Source: JBEGQX01 sp041180805
GTDB lineage: Bacteria > Planctomycetota > Planctomycetia > Gemmatales > Gemmataceae
Reading direction: 5' to 3'
NCBI GenBank assembly: GCA_041180805.1
Contig: JBEGQX010000200.1
Coordinates: 1 to 20,413 of the forward strand
Length of the DNA stretch: 20,413 nucleotides
Shown here piece after piece: positions 7,385-15,451 of the stretch. Position numbers and translations under genes: made by a program. Numbering within the stretch: position 1 is the stretch's first letter; each line of letters begins with the position of its first letter. Below the pieces are notes generated by a model, which made no database searches, was not told the origin of the DNA, and saw nothing but the letters and a program-made list of their open reading frames with translations.

Positions 7385-8878
7385 ATGAAAAGAATGATGA
7401 TGGCAGGTTTGCTTTTGGCAGGTTTGGCCGGCATTGTTGCCTCGCCAGCGTTTCAGGGTTTGAATGCCCAGCAGGAATCAAAAAGTTCCGGCCCAACGAT
7501 TAACCTGACTTCCTACCGCGATGTAGTGAAGAAGGTTCTCCCTGCAGTTGTAAGCATAGAATCCAAGGCTAAGCCCACCAAAATTCGCGATTCCCGCAAA
7601 AGAAACCCCGGTATGGATGATCCCCGAATACCGGATGAGTTGAGAAAATTCTTTGAACAATTCAAGGATCGCGAGGACGAAGGGCCAGAAGATGGAGCTG
7701 GTGGTTTTGGATCAGGTTTCGTTGTTGACCCTTCCGGGGTTATTGTGACAAACAACCATGTGATTGAAGGCGCAGACAAGGTTGAAATTACCCTGCATGA
7801 CGGCAGGAAATTCACTTCCACCGACATCAAAGGTGATCCCAAAACGGATCTAGCCATCGTCAGGATCAAGGCAAGCAATCTTCCAATTCTTGAATTTGGT
7901 GACTCTGATGCCATGGAAATCGGCGACCGTGTACTGGCTTTGGGCGCACCATTCGGCCTTACTGGTTCGGTTACCTCGGGAATCATCAGTGCCAAGGGCA
8001 GAAGCCTGCGTCTGAATTTTTACGAGGATTTCCTGCAAACCGATGCTGCTATAAACCCCGGCAATAGTGGAGGCCCGCTGGTCAACCTCGAGGGTAAGGT
8101 GGTTGGCGTGAATTCCGCGATTAAAACACGTACTGGTGGCTTTCAGGGTGTTGGAATGGCCATCACATCAAAGCTCACCAAATCCATCAAGGATCAACTT
8201 CTGAAGGATGGTATGGTTCGCCGTGGCTACCTTGGTGTAACGATCAAGGACATTGAAGATGAACAAGTCGCCATGAAGCTTGGAGTGAAAGGCGCCAAGG
8301 GAGTTCTCATCACCTCGGTTCTGGATGATGGTCCTGCCGGCAAAGGCGGGGTCCAGTCTGGCGATGTGATAGTAAAGGTCGCAGGGCAGGCTGTGAAGAA
8401 CAGTCAAACATTGCAATTTGCCGTGGCGTCACTTCCCTTGGGTAAGCCAGCGGAGTTTCTTGTGGTTCGCGATGGGAAAGAAATGACCCTGAAAGTGACC
8501 ATTGAGGAACAACCCAAGCAATTTGGAGTTTCACGAGGGATTCCCCAGAGAACCCCGGAAAAACCAAAAATTGAAGGGGACATGAACCTTGACAAGCTTG
8601 GCATTGAAGTGGGCGAAATGAATGCTGACCTTGCTGAAAAGTACGGGTATAAACCCGGGACCCGGGGTGTGGCCATCATCAAGGTGGATCGTGACAGCCT
8701 TGGTTTTCAATCCGGATTAAGAGTAGGAATGTTGATTGCCAAGGTTGACAAGAAAAGCGTAAAAACATCTTCCGAGCTGAAAAGCCTAACGGAAAATGCC
8801 AACTTCGATGAAGGAATGCTTTTCCAGATTCAATTGCCGGATGGCGGAACGGATTACATTCTAGTGAAGAAGAAATAA
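7385..8878 (+). CDS. HtrA/DegP-type periplasmic serine protease with two PDZ domains
   Basis: A 497-residue protein. The ATG at 7385 has an excellent ribosome site (GGAGGA at 7375-7380), so the in-frame TTG at 7373 is not used. Residues 1-30 are a signal peptide ending near LNAQQ. The trypsin-like domain carries the complete triad: His125 in NNHVIEG, Asp155 in KTDLAIV, and Ser228 in NPGNSGGP. Before it lies a charged LA-loop-like stretch rich in Lys, Arg, Asp and Glu. The first PDZ starts at YLGVTI and includes the DGPAGKGGVQSGDVI core. The second, beginning near LGIEVGEMN, is more divergent (LGFQSGLRVGMLIAKV). The protein should degrade or refold damaged envelope proteins, including the outer-membrane barrels encoded nearby. 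It is a single-gene unit with a strong terminator. This is a DegP/DegQ-like Do protease; which subtype is not clear. Confidence 0.96.
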   Translation: MKRMMMAGLLLAGLAGIVASPAFQGLNAQQESKSSGPTINLTSYRDVVKKVLPAVVSIESKAKPTKIRDSRKRNPGMDDPRIPDELRKFFEQFKDREDEGPEDGAGGFGSGFVVDPSGVIVTNNHVIEGADKVEITLHDGRKFTSTDIKGDPKTDLAIVRIKASNLPILEFGDSDAMEIGDRVLALGAPFGLTGSVTSGIISAKGRSLRLNFYEDFLQTDAAINPGNSGGPLVNLEGKVVGVNSAIKTRTGGFQGVGMAITSKLTKSIKDQLLKDGMVRRGYLGVTIKDIEDEQVAMKLGVKGAKGVLITSVLDDGPAGKGGVQSGDVIVKVAGQAVKNSQTLQFAVASLPLGKPAEFLVVRDGKEMTLKVTIEEQPKQFGVSRGIPQRTPEKPKIEGDMNLDKLGIEVGEMNADLAEKYGYKPGTRGVAIIKVDRDSLGFQSGLRVGMLIAKVDKKSVKTSSELKSLTENANFDEGMLFQIQLPDGGTDYILVKKK

Positions 8879-8904
8879 TTCGCTTTTCGAACCAGATGTA
8901 AACA

Positions 8905-8934
8905 TTGAGGGGGGCATAAAACTGCCCCCCTCAA
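8905..8934 (+). terminator. Strong terminator after htrA
   Basis: A perfect 12-bp stem (TTGAGGGGGGCA / TGCCCCCCTCAA) around a TAAAAC loop, followed by TTAATTT. It begins 27 bp after the htrA stop codon. It may also stop minus-strand transcription from the convergent PQQ-like gene. Confidence 0.85.
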
Positions 8935-8991
8935 TTAATTTAGCGGCTTCTAAAGCCCACTGTTTCTCTCATTCAGGCAAAAGATGGAACC

Positions 8992-10242
8992 TTACTTAAT
9001 CGGAAAAGCAAATAGTTGCTTTTCCGTGCGAACAAAAAGCTTCCCATCAGCAATGGCGTATGATGCAAGGGTTCGATCCTTCATGTCAGAATTGGAAACC
9101 TTTTCAAAAGTGTTTTTTGCCTTAAGTACGGTTGTCTTTCCATCTTCACTCTGAAAGAAAAGGTTTTCTCCCGAAAGCACTGGAGATGCGGAATAAGCCC
9201 CTTGCAATCTTTCCTGCCAGTGAACCTTTCCAGTAGCCTGTTCCACGCAGCTTGCCATGCCATTATCTGCCACCATGAAAAGGTCGCCCTTGTGCAGCAG
9301 CATGGAAGCGGTGTGTGGCACATTCTTGTCGAGTTTCCAGGCAACATGAGTCTCGGTAACATCGCCGTTGCCATTTGGCTTGATCGCATAAAGCACAGGT
9401 TTGTCATAACTGGTTGAGATAAAAACCAAACCATTGGAGTACACAGGTTTAGGGATCACGGAATAGCCCTTGTACTTGACACGCCAAAGTTCTTTGCCGG
9501 TTTCAGGGTCGTAGGCGCCCACCATGTCGCTACCGGGACTGATCACCATTTTACGGTTGTTGTCTTCAATCAAGGCTGGGGTGCAGAAAGAAAATGGCTT
9601 TGCCGGCCCTGCATTTCGCTCCACCGACCAACGAACCTTTCCATCGGTTATGGCTAGCCCCACAACTTTCTGTGCATCCATGCCATCGCAACTGAAAATC
9701 AAAAGATCCTTGTAAAGAATGGGCGAGCCACCATTGCCATGGGTTGGTTTGGCATACAGGCCGGGAATTTGCCAGTTGATTTTACCATCACTGGCATTCA
9801 GGCAGGCAGTGCCCATGTGACCGAAATGCACATAAACTTTGCCATCCTTGTAGATCGGGGTTGGGCTGGCATGGCTGTTCTTGTTATGAATCTTGGGTGC
9901 TGTTTCAGCTTTCTGCAAAACCACTTTGGTTTGCCAGACTTTCTTGCCATCATTGGCATTCAGGCACATTGCCTCAAGGGATTGGTCGGGCTGCTTTTCA
10001 TCGCCTTGCGGGATGGCCGTGGTAAGGTAGATTTTACCTTCATGAACAACAGGGCTGGACCAGCCTTTTCCGGGAATGGATTGTTTCCAGGCTTCCATCC
10101 CTGGCTCAAACTTGGTTGGAAGCACAACGCCCGAGACATGGCCATTGCCTTCCGGGCCGCGAAACTCGGGCCAAGAATCGGCCTGCGCATTGATCGCAAA
10201 AAACAGGGCCCCCGTGAGTGATAGCAGCTTATTCCGAACCAT
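8992..10242 (-). CDS. Exported PQQ-like beta-propeller repeat protein
   Basis: A 416-residue protein starting at the ATG at 10242, with GTGGAG upstream. Residues 1-21 form a signal peptide (LLSLTGALFFAINAQA), and the mature protein begins with WPEFRGPEGNG, a hallmark of the planctomycete PQQ-binding-like propeller family. Repeated blades follow the pattern 'VYVHFG...LNASDGKINWQ', 'GAYDPETGKELWRV' and 'CVEQATGKVHWQ', matching PQQ/pyrrolo-quinoline repeat motifs. In this family the repeats usually act as a scaffold; there is no evidence here that PQQ is bound or that it is a dehydrogenase. Periplasmic location is expected. The gene stands alone, with a good promoter at 10288-10316 and two palindromes upstream that could be operators. 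Confidence 0.92.
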   Translation of the reverse strand: MVRNKLLSLTGALFFAINAQADSWPEFRGPEGNGHVSGVVLPTKFEPGMEAWKQSIPGKGWSSPVVHEGKIYLTTAIPQGDEKQPDQSLEAMCLNANDGKKVWQTKVVLQKAETAPKIHNKNSHASPTPIYKDGKVYVHFGHMGTACLNASDGKINWQIPGLYAKPTHGNGGSPILYKDLLIFSCDGMDAQKVVGLAITDGKVRWSVERNAGPAKPFSFCTPALIEDNNRKMVISPGSDMVGAYDPETGKELWRVKYKGYSVIPKPVYSNGLVFISTSYDKPVLYAIKPNGNGDVTETHVAWKLDKNVPHTASMLLHKGDLFMVADNGMASCVEQATGKVHWQERLQGAYSASPVLSGENLFFQSEDGKTTVLKAKNTFEKVSNSDMKDRTLASYAIADGKLFVRTEKQLFAFPIK

Positions 10243-10287
10243 GTTGATTACTCCACAAAAAGGTAGGATTTAAGGAAGGTGATTAAC

Positions 10288-10316
10288 AATATAAGCTCTT
10301 TAAATGACAATGTCAC
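10288..10316 (-). promoter_or_regulatory. Sigma-70-like promoter of the PQQ-like gene
   Basis: On the minus strand GTGACA (10316-10311) and TATATT (10293-10288) are 17 bp apart. TGACATTGTCA overlaps the -35 as a small near-palindrome. The predicted start is close to 10281, about 40 bp before the gene. Confidence 0.55.
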
Positions 10317-10331
10317 CTCTCTGATGTAAAG

Positions 10332-10359
10332 ATTGGCAAACTTTGCCGATTAGTCTAAT
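10332..10359. promoter_or_regulatory. Two adjacent palindromes, possible operators
   Basis: ATTGGCAAA-C-TTTGCCGAT (10332-10350) is an inverted repeat with 8 of 9 positions matching, and ATTAGTCTAAT (10349-10359) is a perfect 5-bp inverted repeat with a one-base centre. They sit just upstream of the promoter of the PQQ-like gene and about 240 bp before the BBP7 gene, between divergent genes. Either gene could be the target. The remaining 10360-10592 shows only the leader hairpin described separately. Confidence 0.35.
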
Positions 10360-10501
10360 AATCACTGGAATTCCTGAACTTCTGCCAATTCCATGAAATC
10401 TCATCCTGCGGGGGTCCGGCGTTTTTCCTACAACCGGAATGCCCTTTTCCTCTGTTTCAATCGTTACCAGCCTGACGAGAAATATTGCGGATGATTTCGA
10501 T

Positions 10502-10532
10502 TGTGCGTTGTCCGGGGGGACATTCAGACGCA
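10502..10532 (+). promoter_or_regulatory. Leader hairpin upstream of the BBP7 gene
   Basis: GTGCGT (10502-10507) pairs with ACGCAC (10527-10532), and directly inside TGTCC (10508-10512) pairs with GGACA (10517-10521) around a GGGG loop, leaving a TTCAG bulge. It ends 60 bp before the start codon and could stabilise or regulate the mRNA, provided transcription starts upstream of it. Confidence 0.35.
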
Positions 10533-10592
10533 CCTGAGGACCATCCCATGAGTTTGCCCATGGATGGGCTTTTCTTTCAGGAGGGAACGATC

Positions 10593-11774
10593 ATGAATCG
10601 TTTAAGGACTCTTCGTTTTGCCATCGCGGCAGGATTGCTGGCAACCTGCTCCGCATTTGGTCAGGAAACCAAACAACCCGCCAAGCTTCCGGATGTGGAA
10701 CAAAAAGCACCGGCGGAAAGCAAACCAACGCCCGAGGTGGCTGAAGCCCTGCAGGAAGTGAATAAGCACCCTTCAGACACGGAACGCATCAGCTTCAACG
10801 CCGAACTGCTTCTATGGTGGATGAATGGCAACAAAGTTCCACCATTGGCGACTTCCGGTACCACCGGCATACTTGGGGCACCTGGAACAAGCATTGTGGT
10901 GGGCAACGACCCACTAGGCGATGATTTGCGACTTGGCGCCAGATTTGTGGTGGGCTACTGGCTTAACCGCGAACACACCCTTGGCTTGGAAGCAAACTTC
11001 CTTTTCGTTGGCGACAATGGGGAAACTTCCAATCTGGTATCTGGAGGTACCCCCCTGCTGGCTCAGCCGTTCTTCAATACTGCCCAGGGCGGAATGTCCT
11101 CGGCTGCAATACTTGCCAGCCCGAATACCACACCGGGAGCATTCTCCAGCACTTACACAAGCAACCTGTGGGGTGCCGAGGCGAATCTTAGGCATAACAT
11201 GGAAAGCAATGCACGGTGGTCCATCGATGCGATTGGAGGTTTCCGCTATCTGGGCCTGAAGGAAAACCTTGGCGTTGCCGGAACTTCCTTTAACCCGAAT
11301 CCCGGGCCGGTGACCGTTGGGTCCGTGGATAACTTCAAGACCAACAGCAATTTTTACGGCGCCCAGATTGGCGCATCCTTCGAATACCACCAGAATAGAT
11401 GGTCCATTCTGGCCACTCCCAAGCTTGGTATCGGTGGAACTCATCAAGGCGTGAACATCACCGGCCTGACAACTGTCACGGCAAACGGAGCAAGCAGCAC
11501 CTTTAACCAAGGCTTTTTGGCACAACCGTCCAACATCGGCCAATACGGCAGAGAAGTGTTCACATTCCTGCCTGAACTTAGTGTGAATGTCGGCTGGCAG
11601 GCTTTGGATTATCTGAAACTTTACGCCGGGTACAACATCCTGTACTGGTCCAGCGTTATGCGCCCCGGACAGGCCATTGACCTGAATATTGGTGGCACCC
11701 AACCCACCTTCCAGTACAACGGCTCGGAACTTTGGTTGCAAGGAGTCAACTTGGGATTCGAGATTAACTTCTAA
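10593..11774 (+). CDS. BBP7 family outer-membrane beta-barrel protein
   Basis: A 393-residue protein. The start at 10593 is set by AGGAGGG at 10579-10585; the frame is open upstream to 10485 but without a ribosome site. Residues 1-23 are a signal peptide (AIAAGLLATCSAFG). A short Pro/Glu/Lys-rich stretch (24-60) precedes the barrel. The barrel opens with FNAELLLWWMNG and contains LRLGARFVVGYWLN and LGLEANFLF, typical of the planctomycete BBP7 family, followed by alternating amphipathic strands. The protein ends in phenylalanine (GFEINF), the usual signal for barrel assembly. It should sit in the outer membrane; the cargo or binding partner is unknown. It forms its own unit with a structured leader and a strong terminator. 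Confidence 0.92.
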   Translation: MNRLRTLRFAIAAGLLATCSAFGQETKQPAKLPDVEQKAPAESKPTPEVAEALQEVNKHPSDTERISFNAELLLWWMNGNKVPPLATSGTTGILGAPGTSIVVGNDPLGDDLRLGARFVVGYWLNREHTLGLEANFLFVGDNGETSNLVSGGTPLLAQPFFNTAQGGMSSAAILASPNTTPGAFSSTYTSNLWGAEANLRHNMESNARWSIDAIGGFRYLGLKENLGVAGTSFNPNPGPVTVGSVDNFKTNSNFYGAQIGASFEYHQNRWSILATPKLGIGGTHQGVNITGLTTVTANGASSTFNQGFLAQPSNIGQYGREVFTFLPELSVNVGWQALDYLKLYAGYNILYWSSVMRPGQAIDLNIGGTQPTFQYNGSELWLQGVNLGFEINF

Positions 11775-11794
11775 AGGTTTCCCCCCATCGCCCG

Positions 11795-11826
11795 AAAGCC
11801 CCCACCCTCCTGGGGGCTTTTTTATT
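11795..11826 (+). terminator. Terminator after the BBP7 gene
   Basis: A perfect 10-bp stem AAAGCCCCCA / TGGGGGCTTT (11795-11804 and 11811-11820) with loop CCCTCC, followed by TTTATTTT. Confidence 0.9.
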
Positions 11827-12690
11827 TTAATAGTGAGCTGGCATGGTCGCGCTCTTGACCCAGGCGCTGTACCAAATGTCCATGGTAAGCTGAACGCCCA
11901 TCTGGCATCGTTCAGTGACAAACTTCCTGCTTTCCTCTGTCGGGGTGGCGAAAGCGCCTTTCTTGTCCAGTTCATAACTTGTGGCAATATGACGGTGAGA
12001 TTCACGAATCGCCTCATGCACCCTGTTCCAGACCGAATCTGGATCCAGCTTGTTCACTTTCAAACCCCTGGCAAGATCATCCGCCTTGAAGCTGAATTTC
12101 TCCGGGAAAGAGTCCAACCGGGCATGAATGCCTTTCTGCAGGATCTTCCCATCCACTTTCATGCCGTCGTAGTTAACGGTGGTATGCAGCGGCATGGCCA
12201 GATCGGTGGTGTAGTGTGCCAGCACCCCGGCGTGCAAAAGACACTTCCAGCGGATGGCCTCGTTTTCAGGTTCCCTGCGATGGTCATAGAAGGCACAGGC
12301 AAGCCGTTCATAATTCTCCATAATGGCATAAGGCAGCATGCCCACCTTTTCCGGACGCTTGCGGATGGATTCAAGAAGTTCAATTGCCTTGTAACGATCC
12401 GAGGGAAGATCCTTGCCCTCAACATCCTCAAGATCAAGAAAATGCTCCGCGGAAGTGCCAGCCCGCAAGAACTTTGCCGTGGGATTTTTCCAGCGATCCG
12501 GATCCCCCACATAATGACCAAGTGCCTTTCCCCCCTTGCGAAAAAACTCCGGGATATCATCCGGAAGCGCAAGAGCAGCGGCTTCGGTAAGGGTGGCGTG
12601 TCCCTGAACCCACCAGGCCTTTGCCAAATTTGCCAGAACTACCCCAACCATCAGAACCCAAGTCAGTCTGAAAAATATTTTCATTTTCAT
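11827..12690 (-). CDS. Secreted zinc-dependent P1-nuclease/phospholipase C-fold enzyme
   Basis: A 287-residue protein. The ATG at 12690 is favoured because TGAGG lies 9 bp upstream; an ATG at 12717 is also in frame. The signal peptide ends NLAKA, and the mature protein would begin at Trp26. In this superfamily the N-terminal Trp itself ligates zinc. All other expected ligands are in place: His31 (five after Trp26), Asp63 or Asp65, His83, the HYTTDLAMPLH block (His159, Asp163, His169), and GIHARLD (His189, Asp193). The spacings 4, 6 and 4 match P1 nuclease, and Asp rather than Glu at the last position also resembles P1 nuclease more than Bacillus phospholipase C. It should hydrolyse phosphodiester bonds outside the cytoplasm, in nucleic acid or phospholipid. 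Substrate is uncertain. Confidence 0.85.
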   Translation of the reverse strand: MKMKIFFRLTWVLMVGVVLANLAKAWWVQGHATLTEAAALALPDDIPEFFRKGGKALGHYVGDPDRWKNPTAKFLRAGTSAEHFLDLEDVEGKDLPSDRYKAIELLESIRKRPEKVGMLPYAIMENYERLACAFYDHRREPENEAIRWKCLLHAGVLAHYTTDLAMPLHTTVNYDGMKVDGKILQKGIHARLDSFPEKFSFKADDLARGLKVNKLDPDSVWNRVHEAIRESHRHIATSYELDKKGAFATPTEESRKFVTERCQMGVQLTMDIWYSAWVKSATMPAHY

Positions 12691-12846
12691 CTTGTCAAAC
12701 CTCAAAAACATGGCCATAGGGCATTTTGAATCAGTCTACTTGGGAAACTATGTCAGGAGGAGAAGGATTTCAGGAAAATGGAAGATTCTTCGCCGGGCTC
12801 CCAAGGTAAAAGCGGGGGTATTCCCTGTTGTTGGGGTTGAACTGAT

Positions 12847-14121
12847 ATGAAAAAACATAAAACACTTGCGCGATTCTGCTTTGCCTGGATGGTTTTGGCA
12901 TCGTGGAGTGCCATGGGATTTGCCCAAGATGGCATCTGGATGAGTGCAAACCGTCCACCATTAACTGCCGGGGCGGCATCGCTGGGCCAGCCGGTTCCCA
13001 TAATATCTCCGCCAGCATACAAACCGGGAACATCACCCATCGTACTTACTCAGGGCGAGGCTCCTCCTCCGGTTCCACCGGGTGGCGCTGTTCCAGCACC
13101 TCCTCCAGCGTTTGGCAGCCCTCCCGCTTTTGGCAGCACACCACCGCCAGCCTATGGAAATCCGCCACCGTTCATTCCCGGCTCCACAGGAATGCCTCTG
13201 GACCAAGCTGCAGCACCTAGCAATACCGGTTTCATGGATAACTTCCGCAATTACATTGGAAATGGGCCTTTTTCAGGTTCGCACCATCGCAAGCCATTTG
13301 AAAGCGACCATGCCTTTGACAATTTCGCCAGCCCCACCACCAATATATTTCTGTTCGAAGATCCCAGGGCATTGACTGAAATTCGTCCGCTGTACATCTT
13401 CCAGACCATTCCAGGAAAAAATGGGACTCTGCAAGGTGGAAATGTGAACTATTTGGGAACCCAGGCCCGCGTTGCCATCACCGAAAAAATATCGCTGGTG
13501 ATCAACAAATTCGGCTGGATCTCGCTGAACCCAACCGACAAACAAGATGGGTTCAATGGTGACCTAAGCTTCTCAGAATTCTGGTTGGGACCCAAGTGGA
13601 CATTCCTGCGAGACGAACAGCACAACCTGGTTGCCGCCGGTGGTTTGATATTTGAAATACCCACGGGCCCACAGCGTGCCTTCCAGAATACGGGCAATCT
13701 TTCCCTTACGCCTTATGCCTCGGTTGCTTATTCCTTTGGGAGAAGTTCGTACGGGGCCTTTGATGTTATGAGCAATTTGAACTGGAACATTTCCACTTCA
13801 AATGCCCGTTCAAACTTCCTGAATCTTTCCGCACAACTTGATTACGATGTGCTTAACTGGCACAGGTTTTACCCAATGTTCAACTTCAACTGGAACATCT
13901 ACACCAAAGGTGGCCAAAGTAACTTCAATTTTGATGGTGTCGATCTAGTAAACTTCGGTGGCACTTCCATAGGTGGCAAAAGTGTTCTGACCCTGGGCCC
14001 CGGCTTCCGTTACAAATGGTCTGAAAGAATTCAGACAGGCATCGGCCTGGACTGGGCAGTGGTTGGGAATAACTTCCTGGAAGATTTTCGTATGACCTTG
14101 GATACCTGTATCCGTTACTAA
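12847..14121 (+). CDS. Probable outer-membrane beta-barrel protein with Pro-rich neck
   Basis: A 424-residue protein not assigned to a named family with certainty. Residues 1-26 are a signal peptide (FCFAWMVLASWSAMGFAQ). Residues 35-125 are extremely rich in Pro, Gly and Ala, with short repeats such as PPAFGS, PPAYGN and PPPFIPGS, probably a flexible periplasmic or wall-spanning linker. From about 160 the sequence alternates amphipathic strands (IRPLYIFQ, KISLVINKFGWISL, FWLGPKWTFL, LNWNIST, MFNFNWNIYT) and ends in Tyr, as expected for a barrel. It may be a porin-like channel or surface protein. The ribosome site is weak (GGGGTTGAACTGAT before ATG). A terminator follows. It is divergent from the nuclease-like gene. 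Confidence 0.8.
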   Translation: MKKHKTLARFCFAWMVLASWSAMGFAQDGIWMSANRPPLTAGAASLGQPVPIISPPAYKPGTSPIVLTQGEAPPPVPPGGAVPAPPPAFGSPPAFGSTPPPAYGNPPPFIPGSTGMPLDQAAAPSNTGFMDNFRNYIGNGPFSGSHHRKPFESDHAFDNFASPTTNIFLFEDPRALTEIRPLYIFQTIPGKNGTLQGGNVNYLGTQARVAITEKISLVINKFGWISLNPTDKQDGFNGDLSFSEFWLGPKWTFLRDEQHNLVAAGGLIFEIPTGPQRAFQNTGNLSLTPYASVAYSFGRSSYGAFDVMSNLNWNISTSNARSNFLNLSAQLDYDVLNWHRFYPMFNFNWNIYTKGGQSNFNFDGVDLVNFGGTSIGGKSVLTLGPGFRYKWSERIQTGIGLDWAVVGNNFLEDFRMTLDTCIRY

Positions 14122-14147
14122 ACCGACTTCGGCAGCATTCCTAATTC

Positions 14148-14182
14148 AAATGGAACCCCAATAAAGGGTTCCATTTCCTTTT
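14148..14182 (+). terminator. Terminator after the Pro-rich barrel gene
   Basis: A perfect 11-bp stem AAATGGAACCC / GGGTTCCATTT (14148-14158, 14166-14176) with loop CAATAAA, followed by CCTTTT. Confidence 0.8.
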
Positions 14183-14239
14183 GTGCTTCCACCCCTCTAT
14201 ACTCTCCCACTGACACCAATTTGTATGGAAAGGGTTCCC

Positions 14240-15451
14240 ATGAAGGTATTGCTGGTTGGCACTCTGGATACCAAGGGTCAAGAATTTGCATTTTTAAAAG
14301 ACTTACTCCTTAAGAAGGGTGTGGAATGCCTGGTAGCTGACGCAGGCGCTCTAGGGGAACCTTCTTTCAAACCGGACATCTCCAAGCGGGAACTATTCCT
14401 TGCCGGGGGAACCACACTTGAAAAAGTCCTGCTGGAGAATGATCGTGGCAAGGCCGTTGAGGCAGCAGCCAAAGGAATCAGCCAGATTGCCCTGCGACTT
14501 TATCAGGAAGGAAAAATCGCAGGGTTGCTTGGCATGGGGGGCTCTGCAGGCACCACGATTGCGACTGCTGCCATGCGTGCACTGCCTTTTGGCATTCCCA
14601 AAATCATGGTCAGCACTCTTGCCAGCGGACAGGTACGGCCTTTTGTAGGAGTGAAGGATATCACCATGATACACTCCGTGGTGGACATCAGCGGTATCAA
14701 CCGAATAAGCCGGGTTGTGATCGCCAATGCGGCATGCGCCATGGCAGGAATGCTTCAGGGGGTTCAGCTACCTGAATACACCCAAAAGCCTGTCATAGGT
14801 GCCACCATGTTTGGGGTCACCACACCCTGCGTGGAAAGAGCCAGAAAAAGCCTTGAGGAAGCCAACCTTGAAACCATGGTCTTTCATGCCACGGGTACTG
14901 GTGGTGCCACCATGGAATCTTTTATTCAGGATGGACTGATCCAGGGTGTGCTGGATATTACGACCACGGAGCTTGCGGATGAGTTGGTGGGTGGAATCCT
15001 TAGTGCGGGCAAAGAGCGCCTTACCGCGGCGTCCATTGCGGGGATTCCCCAGGTTATTTCCGTGGGGGCGCTGGATATGGTGAACTTTGGCCCCAAAGAA
15101 ACGGTACCAGAAAAATTTCGCCACCGGTTGTTCCATGTGCATAACGCAAATGTCACCCTGATGAGGACAACGCCCGAGGAAAATGATGCGCTGGGAAAGG
15201 AAATCGCCTGGAAAGCAAGTGCTGCCAGAGGGCCGGTAGTGGTGATGTTTCCCTTGAAGGGTATTTCTGCGCTGGATGCGCCGGGCAAACCGTTCTGGTG
15301 TCCCGAGGCCAACAAGGCACTGCAGGATAGCTTGAAGCTTTGGATACTACCGGAAATTCCGGTCTTGGAACTGGATTACCACATCAACGATGCTGCTTTT
15401 GCGGATGCCTGTACCAGCCAATTGTTGCGGATGCTCGCCAGGCAGGCCTAA
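14240..15451 (+). CDS. Tm-1-like ATP-binding domain protein (UPF0261 family)
   Basis: A 403-residue protein from the ATG at 14240, which is preceded by AAAGGG and begins MKVLLVGTLDTKGQEFAFL, the standard N-terminus of the family; the longer frame from 14183 adds unrelated residues. The N-terminal half contains the nucleotide-binding-type glycine blocks LLGMGGSAGTT and VSTLASGQVRPFVG. The C-terminal half (GATMFGVTTPCVERA, FHATGTGGATME, GVLDITTTELADEL) matches the TIM-barrel-like domain seen in UPF0261 proteins. The tomato homologue Tm-1 inhibits tobamovirus replication and binds ATP; the bacterial role is not known. Length is normal for the family. It is convergent with the tiny exported protein gene, overlapping it by 4 bp. 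Confidence 0.95.
   Translation: MKVLLVGTLDTKGQEFAFLKDLLLKKGVECLVADAGALGEPSFKPDISKRELFLAGGTTLEKVLLENDRGKAVEAAAKGISQIALRLYQEGKIAGLLGMGGSAGTTIATAAMRALPFGIPKIMVSTLASGQVRPFVGVKDITMIHSVVDISGINRISRVVIANAACAMAGMLQGVQLPEYTQKPVIGATMFGVTTPCVERARKSLEEANLETMVFHATGTGGATMESFIQDGLIQGVLDITTTELADELVGGILSAGKERLTAASIAGIPQVISVGALDMVNFGPKETVPEKFRHRLFHVHNANVTLMRTTPEENDALGKEIAWKASAARGPVVVMFPLKGISALDAPGKPFWCPEANKALQDSLKLWILPEIPVLELDYHINDAAFADACTSQLLRMLARQA

Noticed and set aside
10914..12017. Long open frame of 367 codons on the minus strand opposite the BBP7 gene
   Set aside because: It lies antisense to a well-supported barrel gene, shows no recognisable motif or ribosome site, and crosses the terminator at 11795-11820.
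11689..12729. Long open frame of 346 codons on the plus strand across the nuclease-like gene
   Set aside because: It is antisense to a protein with all zinc ligands conserved, and it reads through the BBP7 gene's end and terminator.
12750..12809. Second short frame (MSGGEGFQENGRFF...) before the barrel gene
   Set aside because: It has no ribosome site, and its AGGAGG lies inside the frame; probably chance.
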